A stretch of 64,000 nucleotides of DNA from contig JALGPX010000014.1 of the NCBI GenBank assembly GCA_023515795.1, positions 302,413 through 366,412 on the forward strand, written 5' to 3'. Below the pieces are notes generated by a model. That model was not told the origin of the DNA. It saw only the letters and a list, made by a program, of their open reading frames with translations, and did not search any database. This document shows positions 38,513 to 51,485 of this stretch, piece after piece. Origin of the DNA: Amoeboaphelidium occidentale (taxonomy: Eukaryota > Aphelidiomycota > Aphelidea). The translations under genes were made by a program, and so were the position numbers. How positions within the stretch are numbered: the stretch's first letter is position 1; each line of letters begins with the position of its first letter.

Positions 38513-41433
38513 TTACGGAGCCATTTTGTTGGACTTGGCAACCGAGTTGTCAACATTGCCGCCCAACATAGCGATGGCTTCTTCGTCATCTTGTTCCTCT
38601 TCAGCTCCTTCAACTGCAACCTTTGCGATATATCTTTCACGTTCAATAGCCAAACGAACTTTCTCAGGAACATCAGGAACGAGGTAGGCCAAAAGCAATT
38701 TAATACCAAACATCAAGTGCTCATAGAAAAGAACAAAGCATATTCTACCAATTAATTTCGAGTTTCTGTCCAGACTTCTCAAGAAAGTATACTCAAACCA
38801 GTCGCTGGAAAACGCAACAAGAGAAGCATTGGTTATAACTGCAAGATAACTGATACTTGTCAAGATCGACATCCAAGAACCAATACCTTCAGAGCCACTA
38901 GGAACAGGTCTCTGATATTCAATTAACAACTTCCTTGCATCCAGACGGATCTCTGTCAAATTATTCAGTAACGCACACAAAGCTCCAAGAGGGAAAGCAG
39001 AGACAAATAAAGTGACGTATCCAAACTGCAAAGCCATCTCATTGTACTCTGCGGTTAAATCAGTAAACTTGTTTAGAGCGTCGTCTTTAGCGTATTGAGG
39101 AATATGGTCATCGTCTTCTTCAATCTCCAGCTGCTTTTCGTCGACTGTTTCACCTGCGGCACGTTTCGCTTCAAGTTCTTCAATTCTACGCTTTTTCTCT
39201 GCTTTTGTCGCCAAGTAACGAGTGCCCCAACTACAAGTTAATCATGTCATCGAAAAAATTACGGTATCAATCCTTCCATAACTTGACCGATAGCTTGACT
39301 TCCAACAAAAATGAAGACAAGCGAAATGAACAAGTCGTAAATACAGGATCTTCCTCCTTGTGAACAAGTATCCTCCCAACCAAGACCGAGGACATTCTGA
39401 CCTGCGTACTGTTTGATCAAACCGACATAAAACAAAGTGGAGTAAGAGTTGACAAAGTCAAACAAGAATCTCTTAGAAATCAATGCGTCTACATATCAGC
39501 ATGAATGTTAAAGATAGAAGTACTTTCGAAATCTGTTTCAGTGCGATGATTCTCCCAGTTCGTCAATTTTAGCGAAACACCTTTGTAAATTGCACCCATG
39601 ATTTGAATCGTAACTAACGATAGGATTGAAGCAATAACGGCGGCGCCTACATCGGACTCCTTGAATGAATTTGTTACACCCGCCTAGAGATAAGAATAAA
39701 CCGAATGCACAACATACCTTAAAGACAATAATGCCACCGACGACCGCGATAACTATAAAGATAGCCAAAACACCAACTAATACCGATACAAACTTTTTAA
39801 ATTTATACTCAAAGTCTGGAACGTATTTCTCAAACTTTCCAGTAATTGGAGATTTTCTAGCACTTGTCGGCTAAAACGGTCAAATCAAACATTCCTGAGG
39901 CTTACCTTCCATTCGGGTCTAGCAACCTCTTCTTCTTCATAATCAAGCATTCCCCAACGGAATGATAAGGTAACACTTCTTCTCTTCCAGAATTCAAGGA
40001 ACAAAGTTGTCCAGATAGACATTGCCAAAGTGTAAGCAAGGGTAAACGGATGATCAAATATCTTCGAAGCACCGCTAGGAGGCAATTCAAACTCATTGGT
40101 AGAACTTGGATCGGTTGAATTAGCCATAGTTCCATTTAAAGAAACAATTGGCAAAGGATCACTTGCATAATCTGAAACACCATACAAAAAGGCGATGAAG
40201 CCAACAAACGAAGCAATGGTCAGCCAAGCTGTATAAAAGCCCAACCATGCAAAGTAGAAAGCAATCTTCTCTCCATAGTACTCTCTGATATCATCATATG
40301 GTTGAACAGAGAACCATTTTTGAACCCAAGTTCTGTTCAAGTGGGCTCTCATATTGGTGTACTGTGGGTCTTTTTTAAAAGTGCCATCATGCAAAGGATA
40401 GTATTCTGTGAACACTTTCATATCTAGCAAATTTCTAATACCACGTTTGGTCTTTTTCTTAACACCAGTTATACGAACATGACTGATTATGTGGTTCGTA
40501 ATCAAGATCCTTTTTGCAGTTTTAAAGAAATTCTGCTGGACAATAGCAAGACCCAATTTCTTGACATTGCCATTCGCAAAAGAGCTCAATTTTTCAACTC
40601 TGAAATATGCACGAGGCTTGTTACTTTCTGTGGATCCCATGAAGATCAACTGGGTGATTTGGTCAATAGCATTCGTGTTGTCATCATTTTCAATTGGTTT
40701 ATCGAGAAAGAAATTCAATTTCATATCCTCAGCATTTTGAGCCATGACATCAAATGGAGTGATCACTTTGATGTAGACCTCATCACCTTTTGATGTTGGT
40801 TCATATTCAAAATACAAACCAGCATTCATCATCTCATCTTCAAACTTGGTGCGATATCTTTGGAAATCATCCTTTTCATCTTCGCACTTATACTTCAAGA
40901 TGTAATCATAAAAGGGTGCACCATAAACTAACTTCACAATCGCATCACCATTTGGTTCACCTCCTACAGATAATAATGATCACACTATTGATCACACACA
41001 GAAGCTTACCATACTTTTGCAAGGCAGCCAAATAATTGTTTTCTTTGGTATTTCCTCTATGGAAAGCTTCGATCCTTTCAAACAGCTCAACATCCTCCAA
41101 CTTCTTCAAAACCACAAGTCTGTTTTTCATTCTCTTCATCACTCTTTCATCAGTCTTCTCTGTAGTGTAGCGAAACATATTTCCAGCCTCTTGATCATCG
41201 GTTTTATCACCCCTGGTCAAAGATCCAGCCATGATCATGCTTGGTGGTTGCTGTGGGGACGGCACTTCCGGAGTAGGCATATGAGGAATCTCCGGTGTGG
41301 GCATGCGCTCAGTTGTAGGATCTTCTCTGATCTTAAAATTTATTAGGGATTTATTAAAGTAAACTTACAGAGGACATCCTTTGATCAGTTGGTACTTTGA
41401 AACAAGTCGTTTGGCTCCCGGTTGTTTGATCAT
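38513..41433 (-). CDS. Anoctamin/TMEM16-family channel or lipid scramblase
   Basis: Seven exons: 41369-41433, 41010-41326, 39906-40963, 39718-39870, 39524-39683, 39263-39488, 38513-39230, with introns of 32-46 nt; 898 residues. The N-terminal cytosolic domain leads into IREYYGEKIAFYFAWLGFYTAWL, WKRRSVTLSFRWGM, ENHRTETDFENALISKRFLFDFVNSY and LGWEDTC. The Ca2+-site helices are present: EYNEMALQFGYVTLF and NNLTEIRLDARKLL (acidic residues kept), then RPVPSGSEGIGSW. Members are Ca2+-activated chloride channels or phospholipid scramblases at plasma membrane or ER; single-celled members are usually scramblases. Cytosolic N-terminus carries a small PTPEIPHMPTPEVP repeat. Confidence 0.93.
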
Positions 41434-42036
41434 GGCAACAGCGCCGCAGCGGGAAAGCCCGAAGAATCTAGTCATTTCGTATAAGTGGTTGTTAAGGAAG
41501 AGGACGATAATCCAGTGGTATTTGGATAGTTACTTACATATTGTCTTGATTGTTCACTCGAGTGGTCGACAAGTTGAAGGTTCAGTATCGTGTTTCAAGC
41601 TAAAGCAACAATCCTGGTAGATATGAATCCCTATAGGCTTTCCATGATATCATTTACTTGAGAACTACAGAACATTTATCAGGAAAACTCTCGGCTTAAA
41701 TCGCCAATTAAACCCAGCTTCTGATTGGGGACATGAAAAGCACTTCTTCCACAATTTTCAAGGAATGTGGCCGGCTCTTTAAAGTCCTCTCCTTCTGCCT
41801 TTTACCGAAGTAGACCATGGAGTCGGTCTTAAGCATTCCTCAAATTTTTGAGTCTCCGCCCATACGGGCTACTTTAAATCTGTCTTTATGTCTGTGAGCT
41901 TAAAATTATCGTAATTTGAAATTCCCTGTAAGCTCCTGCAGTCTTCCCATCGACGCAAAACCTAAGTTACCCACGTGCTTTCCCACACGCTGCCATTAAA
42001 GCACTTCTCTTCTCGTCAGCTTTTTTTGTTTACGGA
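41434..42036. other. 600-base intergenic region upstream of phosphoglucomutase
   Basis: This lies between divergent anoctamin and phosphoglucomutase starts. Only short chance frames are visible. It contains a CACGTG E-box (41972-41977) ~60 nt before the PGM ATG and pyrimidine-rich stretches. No tRNA or snRNA signature was found. Confidence 0.45.
41972..41977 (+). promoter_or_regulatory. CACGTG E-box upstream of phosphoglucomutase
   Basis: A palindromic bHLH-type site 60 nt before the start codon. Such boxes occur by chance; position in a promoter makes it worth noting. Confidence 0.3.
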
Positions 42037-43710
42037 ATGACGACGCACGAAGCCAAGAAAGTTGAAACGACGCCCTTCAAAGACCAGAAGCCTGGAACTT
42101 CCGGTCTGCGCAAGAAAGTTAAAGTCTTTCAGCAGTCGAATTATACGGAGAACTTTATTCAGGCCATTTGGAATTCCATCGAGCACAAGGGCTGCACATT
42201 TGTCATTGGCGGAGATGGTCGCTTCTTCATGCAAGACGCAATTCAAATCATTATCAGAATGGCTGCCGCTAACGAAGTAAAGAAACTTGTAATTGGCAAA
42301 GATGGTATTCTGTCTACACCAGCGGCTTCGAATCTGATAAGAAAGCGCAAAGCTTCCGGAGGAATTGTTTTAACTGCGAGCCACAATCCAGGCGGACAGA
42401 ACGCTGACTTTGGTATCAAGTACAATGTTTCTAATGGTGGTCCTGCGCCTGAGGCCGTGACCAATAAGATTTACGAGCAATCGAAACAGTTGCAGCATTA
42501 TTTGATATCGCAGTTTGAACCTGTTGACTTGTCGAAGCTTGGTTCTGTTCGTCGTGGCAATTTGGTAGTCGAAATTGTGGACAGCGTTGAAGATTATGTT
42601 GAGCTGATGAAGGAGATATTCGATTTCGGCATGATCAAAGAATTCTTTGCTGCACGCCCTGATTTCAAGTTTGTTTTTGATGGAATGAATGGTGTTACAG
42701 GTCCTTATGGTCAGCGTATTTTTGTGAAGGAGCTTGGTTTGCCAAAAGAATCTGTTATTAGAGGAGAACCTTTGAATGACTTTGGTGGTGAACATCCAGA
42801 TCCTAATTTGACTTATGCTAAAGAGTTGGTTGACAAGGTTCAAAAGGAAAAGATTTCATTTGGTTGTGCGGCTGATGGAGATGGTGACAGAAACATGATA
42901 ATTGCTCACGATGTTTTTGTTAATCCTTGTGATTCTGTTGCTATAATTGCTGCATACGCTGACAAGGCCATTCCTTATTTTGCTAAAACTGGTGTGAAAG
43001 GTTTGGCTAGATCTATGCCTTCAAGTTGTGCTCTTGACCGTGTTGCTGCGAAACATAGTATTGAAATATTTGAAACTCCTACTGGATGGAAATTCTTTGG
43101 CAATTTGATGGATGCAGGTAAATTGTCTATTTGCGGTGAAGAAAGCTTTGGCACTGGTTCTGATCATGTTAGAGAGAAGGACGGATTATGGGCAATGTTG
43201 GCATGGCTGTCCATTTTGGCGTTTATAAACAAGACAGATAAGACTGTCTCTATTAAGTCTGTCTTACAGAAGCATTATCAAGAGTATGGACGTAACTTCT
43301 TTTCCAGATATGATTACGAAGAAGTAGATTCCGATAAAGCGAACAAGATGATGGATCATTTGAAGCATTTAACCAAAGACGGCTTAAAAGATTTCGTTGG
43401 ACAGACTATTGGCGATTTCACAGTTGCAAAGTGTGATGACTTCTCGTACACTGATCCAATTGACTCTAGCGTCTCATCAGGTCAAGGAATCAGAATTATA
43501 TTCACTGATACATCAAGACTGGTTTTTAGATTATCAGGTACAGGTTCATCAGGTGCTACTATTCGTGTTTACATTGAGAAATACTCTAATGACAAGGCGC
43601 AATATGATAAAGATGCAGCTGATGTATTGAAACCATTAATCGAAACTGCATTGAAGATATCCAAACTTGAAGAATTCACAGGAAGACGTGAACCAACAGT
43701 AATCACTTAA
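42037..43710 (+). CDS. PGM1: Phosphoglucomutase
   Basis: 557 residues, intronless, full family length (~560). It interconverts glucose-1-phosphate and glucose-6-phosphate in the cytosol. The N-terminus has [15 protein letters not shown]; the catalytic phosphoserine loop is TASHNPGG (Ser ~114); the metal-binding loop is DGDGDRNM; the sugar-binding loop is [20 protein letters not shown]; and the C-terminal phosphate-binding loop is [17 protein letters not shown]. All motifs are intact, so it should be active. Confidence 0.97.
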   Translation: MTTHEAKKVETTPFKDQKPGTSGLRKKVKVFQQSNYTENFIQAIWNSIEHKGCTFVIGGDGRFFMQDAIQIIIRMAAANEVKKLVIGKDGILSTPAASNLIRKRKASGGIVLTASHNPGGQNADFGIKYNVSNGGPAPEAVTNKIYEQSKQLQHYLISQFEPVDLSKLGSVRRGNLVVEIVDSVEDYVELMKEIFDFGMIKEFFAARPDFKFVFDGMNGVTGPYGQRIFVKELGLPKESVIRGEPLNDFGGEHPDPNLTYAKELVDKVQKEKISFGCAADGDGDRNMIIAHDVFVNPCDSVAIIAAYADKAIPYFAKTGVKGLARSMPSSCALDRVAAKHSIEIFETPTGWKFFGNLMDAGKLSICGEESFGTGSDHVREKDGLWAMLAWLSILAFINKTDKTVSIKSVLQKHYQEYGRNFFSRYDYEEVDSDKANKMMDHLKHLTKDGLKDFVGQTIGDFTVAKCDDFSYTDPIDSSVSSGQGIRIIFTDTSRLVFRLSGTGSSGATIRVYIEKYSNDKAQYDKDAADVLKPLIETALKISKLEEFTGRREPTVIT

Positions 43711-43839
43711 AATAAAATCGAAATTTTCTAATATGAAAGCTCTGTACGACGGTTACAGTGTCGTGATACCGTTCCTGTCGTGTTGATTGGCAGCGAGCTT
43801 GTTCAAAACAAGATTTTCAGTAAAAAACGACTTGCCGCA

Positions 43840-44844
43840 ATGTCTGCCCAGGAACAACAGAGGACAATATTTCAAATGTTGGCTCAGGTCTATGCTCTGG
43901 ACAAGAACCAGAAGTGGAGCCCATTGACTCAAGACATAATAACAGTATCATTCATTTGGAACGAACAAACTGGTGTAACGAGACTATTTGGACAGGATGA
44001 TAAAGGAACAGTCATTGTGAACTCAACTATTCTACCAAATATGGCATACCGACGCCCATCCGATACTTTTGTGCAGTGGTTTGATAGTCAACATATTCTA
44101 TTTGGCCTGAATTTAACTTCGACATCTGATGCGGAAGCTTTTGAGAGGGAATTCGAAATTGCTACCGGAAAGCGAGGAAGGAAACCTAAAGCCGGAAGTT
44201 CTTCTCCAAGCCCTAGTCAAAAGCTGATGAATTATACTGCTGCTTCAACGGAGAAAACGACATCTCCTGCATTGTCAACAACAACAGCAGCAGCGAATGT
44301 GAACGGAACTGGAGCGACTGTAACGAACCAATCAGCAAACGCTACGGACGCCAAAGAGAAAGTTATCGATAATAACATGCCGGCAGATAACAAATCAGAA
44401 CTCGGCCAGAACGCAACATCAACCACGCAATCCATCAAGCTGCTACGATCAGATGTAAGTTTTTGTTGTTTATAGGAAGTAGTCCTCTAACAATTTCTGT
44501 AGGCATCACAACAATCTCTATCAGACATGAAACAAATGACTCAGCTAAAAGCAAGAATCAAAGAACTTGAATTGCAAAATGTCACTTTGGAAGCAGAGAA
44601 AAGCTCTTTAAATGAAACGATCGCTTCTCAAACGAAAACCATCAGTGGCCTGAACACGATAATCAAACAGTTGGAAGCTGACATTGACAAATTGAAGGCA
44701 GCTTTCCAACAGAACGCATCAAATGTCTCTATTTGGAAACAGCAACTTCAGACCTATCAGGAAGTCAATGAACAGCTGAGCAGGAAAACAACGGAATTGG
44801 CAGAATTGTACGAACGCTTTGGGGAAATTCTGAGACGAGATTAA
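43840..44844 (+). CDS. Homer-like protein: EVH1 domain plus coiled coil
   Basis: Exons 43840-44454 and 44503-44844 (48-nt intron); 318 residues. The open frame extends to a GTG upstream, but ATG 43840 directly precedes the EVH1 domain. Residues 1-112 match Homer EVH1 (QRTIFQMLAQVYALDKNQKW, IVNSTILPNMAYRRPSDTF, QWFDSQHILFGLNLTS), closer to Homer than to Ena/VASP or WASP. A Ser/Thr/Ala-rich linker is followed by a long C-terminal coiled coil (~205-318), as in Homer, where it tetramerises. Homer binds PPxxF-type ligands and cross-links receptors and scaffolds to actin. Partners here are unknown. Confidence 0.85.
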
Positions 44845-44906
44845 TTAATTGCGAACTGTCCAGCAATAAAACCTGTTTTTTGTATTTTCCAAATTTGAAA
44901 CAGCGA

Positions 44907-46351
44907 ATGGACGACGATACAATTTCGAACTTTATGGCGATTACCGGTAACCCTTTCAATTGGGCTTCCATGCCCCCAATTTCTGACTAGTTGTTAACGT
45001 TTTCCCTTTACAGGCGCAACCACAGAAAAGGCTACACAGTATCTCCAAGTGGCAGACTTCAATTTCGAACAGGCTGTTAATTTGTACTTGGAAACAGACG
45101 GAGGCCTTCAGCTGGAAGCTCAAGATTCTGTCAGCGCTGAAGTCAGATCTCCCACAAGTGACAATTTAGACCAGATCGGCACAATAGCGGATGCCCTGCA
45201 AAGTAGAGCGTCTGAAATGGAAGAGTTTCATGATGCTGAAGAGTTTCTGGATACTTCCTTCAGGAGGTCTGGCGATTTGCAGGAAAGAATTGCTGCTTAT
45301 GATCCCACCTCTTTACGCTCAATGCACGACTTCTTGGCTGGCGGTATGACAGGAATCCCTATGCCGCTTAGACAGACAAATCGCCCTGTCGCAATTGGTG
45401 ATGGCGAGGAAGATGGTAATTGTTTCACTTTGAATATTAATTGGTAATTTTGGTAGAACAGGGAATGCGTTTGGCAAGGCTGTTTTCGCCTCCTTATGAG
45501 ATTATGTTCAGAGGTTCATTCTTTGATGCCAGGGATACCGCAAACAATGAGCAGAAATGGTTGATTGTTACCCTGCATGATCCACAAATATTTCAGTGTC
45601 AAGTCATGAACAGAGATTTATGGAAGAATTCTGCTATTATGGAATTGATCAAATCTTCTTGTATCTTTCAGCAGTTTGTTGTAGAGACACCAGAAGCTCT
45701 TGCTTATCGGAATTTTTATCCGGTTGACAGTATTCCACACATTGCAATTATCGATCCACGAACAGGAGAGCGTGTGAAAGTTTGGAGTCATGCTCCTGAT
45801 GTTAGCGAGTTTTCTGTGGATTTGGCTGACTTTTTGGAATCAAATTCATTGCACAAGTTCACTGCTGCAAAGAGTAAAACAGAGCATGTGGATTTAACTG
45901 AAGATGAACAAGTAGAATTGGCAATGGCACTTTCAAATGACGAAAAATCTACGAAAGAAAAACCAGATGAAGTTGTTATAATTGACTCTAACGCCCCGTC
46001 GCCATCAAAATCTGCACCAACGGCTGCGCATATATCATTGTCTATACCCGCAAAAGAGCATGAAAATCCACCTGCTGATAAGCCATCCACTTCGATACAG
46101 TTTAGATTTTCTGATGGTCAGAAGATTGTAAAAAAGTTTTTGAAGTCAGACATGGTACGAGCATTGTTTGAGCATTTGAAAGCAGTCAGGGAAGATTTGA
46201 AAACGAAACCTTTTGAGGTATGTCAATTTCATTATCGATCGTTCTTACTGTTTAGATTATGTTTCATAGAGATCAACTCAGCACCAAATTATCATCTACA
46301 CTCGAGGAACTTTCAATAGTTTCTGCAATGTTGAATGTTGATTTGGTCTAG
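44907..46351 (+). CDS. UBXN7: UBXN7-like p97/Cdc48 adaptor (UBA-UAS-UIM-UBX)
   Basis: Exons 44907-44946, 45014-45415, 45457-46217, 46256-46351 (introns 67, 41 and 38 nt); 432 residues. Domains in order: N-terminal UBA-like helices (ITGATTEKATQYLQVADFN), a UAS thioredoxin-like domain (~150-280: LFSPPYEIMFRGSFFDARD, WLIVTLHDPQIFQCQ, FYPVDSIPHIAIIDPRTG), a ubiquitin-interacting motif (EDEQVELAMALSNDE), and a C-terminal UBX domain (IQFRFSDGQ ... DQLSTKLSSTLEELSIV). This order is that of UBXN7/Ubx5, which links Cdc48/p97 to ubiquitylated substrates and cullin ligases. Cytosol and nucleus. Confidence 0.92.
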
Positions 46352-46428
46352 GGCTTGAAAGATGCAATCCGGCAGAGAATCTAAAAATAAATTTCATTTC
46401 ATTTCAATATCATTCTGCGTGTTACAAG

Positions 46429-47891
46429 ATGTCAAGCTTACAGACACCAGGCAATCCAGAAGATGTGTATCAGAAAGTTGTTCGAATCGGAAAGGGTTCG
46501 TTCGGTGAAGTGTTCAAAGGGTAAGCATCATATTGGTTGTGATGATCTTCTAAAACCTCTTAAATAGACTCGACAAGAAGACCAAGCAACCTGTTGCCAT
46601 TAAGATCATCGATTTAGAGAGTGCTGAAGATGAAATCGAAGACATCCAGCAAGAGATCAAGATTCTCGCTACTTTGGACTCCGAGTTCTGTACCAGATAC
46701 TTTGGTAGTTACTTGGATGGAAGCAAATTGTGGATCATCATGGAGTTCTGCGCTGGTGGAAGTTGTCTCGACTTGGTAAGATGGAAGCTCGATAAGGTCG
46801 CATTAACTTTTGCAGATGAAACCTGGACCTTTTGAAGAGGTCTTCACTGCCATTATTTTGCGCGAAGTTTTGAAGGGTTTGGAGTATCTTCATGATCATC
46901 AGAAGCTGCATCGTGATATTAAGGCAGCTAATATCCTACTGACTGCTACTGGCGATGTGAAACTTGCTGACTTTGGTGTCTCTGGTCAAATCACTGCAAC
47001 CATGACCAAAAAGAATACCTTTGTCGGAACACCATTCTGGATGGCACCAGAGGTTATCCAGCAGTCAGGATATGACTATAAAGCGGATATTTGGTCTCTA
47101 GGTATCACTGCTATCGAAATGTCCAAAGGAACACCTCCATATGCTGACATGCATCCAATGAGAGTCTTGTTCTTGATCCCAAAGAACGAACCTCCACAAC
47201 TTGAAGGAACTTTCTCTAAAGCATTCAAAGAATTTTTGGCATTGTGCCTATTGAAGGATCCGAATGCGCGTCAACCAGCAAAGGAATTGTTAAAGCACAG
47301 ATTCATTAAGGCTGCAAAGAAGACATCATACTTGACTGAGTTGATTGAACGTAAGGAAAGATGGACTCAAGAGCACGGTGACGAAGGATCAAGTAACTCT
47401 GATGACGAAGAAGAAGGCGAGGAAAATGCTGATAAAGCCGGTGGGGCTGGATGGGATTTTGGTACCACCAAGGCAAAACCAGGTGCACAATCATCAGAAT
47501 CTACTCTTGGAAAGGACAAAGCTATTGCTGCTGGAGGAACTATCAGAGGTAAGTTGCAGCTTCTAAAAATGACTAATTTTTAAGCTCCATCTGGTGCTCC
47601 AGCTCCTGGCATTGAAGCCAACAGTAAGTTCTTTCTGATGCTTATTAATATTATAGAAAAATCTGGAGATGCTTCTCAGTCAAAGTTCAAATCTGTTGTA
47701 GAACCAATATTGTCAAAGGTACGCGTTTATTTCTAAAGCGTCGATTAATGTTTTAGTTGGAATCAAACACTCCAAAAGCTCAATCTGCTTTGCAGGCTAT
47801 CAAGAAAGCATTTGAAGATGCAGAGAAGGAAGATCCAACTGTCACGGAAAAGTTCTTAATCGAAATTGCTCAAAAATTGTCAACTTCTTAA
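46429..47891 (+). CDS. GCKIII (MST3/MST4/STK24-26 type) protein kinase
   Basis: Six exons: 46429-46520, 46568-46775, 46816-47548, 47585-47623, 47657-47718, 47757-47891 (introns 33-47 nt); 422 residues. The kinase domain starts at residue ~14 with [48 protein letters not shown] and [12 protein letters not shown], all intact. Residues after ~270 are an acidic linker and a helical C-terminal domain ending FLIEIAQKL, resembling the GCKIII dimerisation region that binds PDCD10/CCM3. These kinases work in STRIPAK-linked control of polarity, Golgi and cytokinesis. Fungal counterparts are Sid1/SepL/Kic1-like. Confidence 0.92.
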
Positions 47892-47972
47892 TTCCGAAAT
47901 CACCAATAAAAAGTTTTCGAAGGTTTCACGGCCAAAGTTGTAAAAATAGTTTTTTGTGATAAAACCAAATAT

Positions 47973-50900
47973 ATGGAGTTTCAGTTACTTTACAGCCACA
48001 AGCCTAACCGAAGACTTGCGATAAGACCCAGAGGAAGCTCTGATAAGAAGGCAAACTTTGTGCTAGTGCTTGAAACAATCGAAAGATCATCAAAATCAAG
48101 CTCAAGTAACAATGTCAATTGCACCGCACGTTTTCAACCAGCCTCATCTTTTCAGTTAACCGACTATTCTCCCTTGACTAATGCGACGATATATGGATGT
48201 TTGGGCCTAGTGCTCGTTGATAATGGTAAGTGATATCAGAAGTTTCTAATGTGATTTTATTGTTAGAACCTTTCGTATGTCTGGTAACAGATGGACAATC
48301 AGTTGGTGATATCGAGGGCTCGGCGATCTATCGTATCAATAATGTCATGTTCTTTTCGCTGGTATCAGATAAGTATGATGAGCTCGTGGAGAATGGAGCG
48401 TCTTATCTCCAACAAAGGGATCCTGGGCTGCAACCTATTTCTCTGGACAACGCGAACGATCAAATGGAAACATTGAGGCATCCATGCCAGCCTTTGCAAA
48501 AGTTCTTACAGTCCGGATCATTCTATTTCTCATATGATTTTGACTTGACACGACAAGCTTCAGTGCGTTTGAAAGGAACAGAATACTCAAGCATTTGGGA
48601 GTCATCTGATGAAAGATTCTTTTGGAATCGTCATATCATTAAAGAGCTGCTTAAGTTTAGAAAACAATTGCCCGAGTATGATCAAAAGGTTTTGGACTCT
48701 GAGGGAATACTCGTGATGGCGATCAGTGGTTTTGTTCGTATCGATGATGTTCAGTATAATGGCGACAATCTGAAAGTAGCATTGATTTCGCGTTTGTCTT
48801 GCAAGAGAGCCGGAACTCGTTTCAATGCGAGAGGTGTTGATGATGATGGTTGCGCAGCGAACAATGTTGAAACAGAGACGCTACTTTACACTAAGGACTT
48901 TTGTTATTCACACGTTTTGTTGAGGGGATCAGTTCCATTATTTTGGGAACAGCAGGGATTGCAGCTTGGTCAACATAAAATTCAAATCACAAGAAGTTTT
49001 GAAGCTACACATCCAGCGGTCGAAAGGCATTTCAATGATTTGATCGACAAGTATGGAAAACAACATGTAGTAAATCTACTTAGCACAAAAGAAGGTTCAG
49101 CAGAACTACAATTGTCTGAGGCATTCAGAACTCATGTCATAAAGTTGAATCAACCAGATCTGATATCAATGACTAATTTCGACTTTCATGCCCACGTGAA
49201 GGGAAACCAATATGAGAACCTTAGCATGCTGACTAGTATGCTGAGAGATGCTACAAAGTCTTTTGGATACTTTTTGTTTAACAGAAAAACAAAAGAGGTC
49301 CTTTTAACTCAATCTGGCACATTCAGAGTAAATTGTCTGGATTGTCTTGACAGAACAAATGTGGTCGAAGGTCTCCTCTGCAAAGATACTTTGAATTCTT
49401 TTCTTGTTAATTTCATGAGATCAAGTGCGGATATTCTGTTCAATATGTGTCTTAACGAGCAATGGGCTGATAATGGAGACGAGTTGTCAAGAATTTATAC
49501 TGGCACGGGAGCCTTGAAATCAGGATTTACCAGAAGCGGTAAACGGACTCTCGCAGGACTAATGGATGATGCCAAGAAGTCTGCAACTAGATTTTATCAG
49601 AACAATTTTCAAGATAAGTATAAACAAGAGGTGATTGATCTTCTGTTGGGAAAACTTGGTGATCGCAGCGAAATTCGGTTGTTCAATCCTATAAGAGAAG
49701 CTGTGATGCAGTCTTTACAAAGTCGTTTCTCAGAGTTTGCCAAAATTGTATCTTTGAAAACGCACGTTGCGACATGGAACGTTAACGGGAAACAACCACA
49801 AGGAGAAAGTCTTCTTCCATGGCTCACATTTGACAGCAACTCATCGCTAGCAGATATATACATTGTAGGCTTCCAAGAAATTGTTGAACTATCTCCTCAA
49901 CAAATGATGGCCACAGATAACTCCAAGAGGCTAGGATGGGAGGAACTGTTGCTCAAGACTCTAAATAGTGTTTCAGGCTCAAATTTCGTGCTTCTCCGAT
50001 CTGGCCAATTAGTTGGAGCTGCACTTATTATACTGGTCCGAGCTCCTCTTGCGGCAAACATAAGAAATGTTGACATCGCCACGAAGAAGACTGGATTTGC
50101 TGGTCTTGCTGGAAACAAAGGTGGTGTAGCCATTAGAATGGAAATCTTTGATACTTCTGTTTGCTTCTTATGTGCTCATTTGGCAGCGGGGCATTCTAAT
50201 GTAGAAGATCGTAATCAAGATTACAGAACCATAAGTGAAGGTCTTGTATTTAAAAAAGGAAAAACGATTAGAGACCACGAAATGATATTTTTCTTTGGGG
50301 ATTTCAATTACAGAATTGACATGGCTTATGAAGATGTTCTTAATTGCATAGGAAAAGGAGAGATTGATTATTTGTTGAAATATGATCAGGTAAACTTCAG
50401 TCAAAGTAACGCTAAATATTAGCTTTTGAACCAAATGAGAAAGGAGTACACGTTCCCCCAATACTCAGAGGGCGCAATCAAATTCTTACCGACCTACAAA
50501 TACGACAATGGAACAAACCAGTATGACACTAGTGAGAAACAAAGAATCCCAGCTTGGACAGATAGAATTTTGTTTACTGGCAGCGGTATTACTGTGCAAA
50601 AATACGAAAGAGCTGAGCTTCTATCATCTGATCATAAACCTGTTAAAGGATTGTTTCAGCTTGATGTTCGTGTGGTCAACAAAGAAGTCAAAGAAAGAAT
50701 ACAACAAGAACTGTATAGAAAATACACTGAAGTTGGATCTACTCTTACTGTTCCGCCTGCAAATACTATGGGTTCTTCTAAGAGTAAGTTTATGTTTGTA
50801 CTTATGCTTAATGTTTAGGTTTGAATAGTTTGACACCATCTGTCCCAATTGCGCCATTAATTGACCTAGGAGAAAACACGTCAGCCTTTACAGCGCCTGC

Positions 50901-51432
50901 AACAGTACAGCCTACCAAAGTTAATGCATCTTTTAATTGGTGGGAAGATAATTCAGGTGATGTGAATGCTTTAACCACGCAAGCAAAACAGTTGGATCTG
51001 AATTCCACAGCAAAAGCATCGCCTCCAGTTCCAAAGAAGCCGGCATATTTGGTTAATAACTCAAACGTGCAGTCTTTCTCAAGTCCAGTGCAAACTTTTG
51101 GGTTTCCGCCTCAAAGTCAGAACTTTGGACAATACGGTGCATCACAACCTCCTGCATTACCACCAAGACCTCAACCTAACGCGTTTTCCTACCAAGACAC
51201 GAGCCTATTTGGAAACAGCAGTCACAGTACAGGAAATGGCTGGGCTGTACCTACTGCAAGCGTTAACCCGTCAAATTTCGCTCATTCTCCGCTTCTGGTC
51301 CAACAAAGGGTAGACGTAGGCAACATGAAAGTTGATCCTTTAAGAATGCAACCACCAGCAAAGAACGCAATGAAACAGACTGTAGACCCCTTTGGAGATC
51401 CTTTTGGTGACCCATGGGCTTCATCAAAATAG
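47973..51432 (+). CDS. Synaptojanin: Sac1 and inositol 5-phosphatase with Pro-rich tail
   Basis: Exons 47973-48225, 48267-50389, 50423-50783, 50819-51432 (introns 41, 33 and 35 nt); 1116 residues. The Sac domain includes the catalytic CLDCLDRTN (CX5R) near 441. The 5-phosphatase domain begins ~590: VATWNVNGKQP, GFQEIVELSPQQM, LAGNKGGVAIRM, FFGDFNYRID, PAWTDRILF and SSDHKPVKG. The C-terminal ~200 residues are Pro-rich (ALPPRPQP) and end with DPFGDPFGDPW, matching AP-2 ear-binding DPF/DPW motifs. It removes phosphates from PI(4,5)P2 and other phosphoinositides during endocytosis and vesicle uncoating. Confidence 0.95.
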
Positions 51433-51485
51433 ATTGATAGATTCATCGATAAGCTTTTCTGGAAGTTTGTTTCAGCTTTCTGAAC

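Noticed and set aside
41381-41620. 79-codon + strand frame upstream of phosphoglucomutase
   Set aside because: It overlaps the anoctamin first exon, has no domain or splice partner, and no upstream promoter logic.
41723-41836. Short minus-strand ATG frame (about 36 codons) in the 600-nt gap
   Set aside because: Too short and without conservation evidence; expected by chance.
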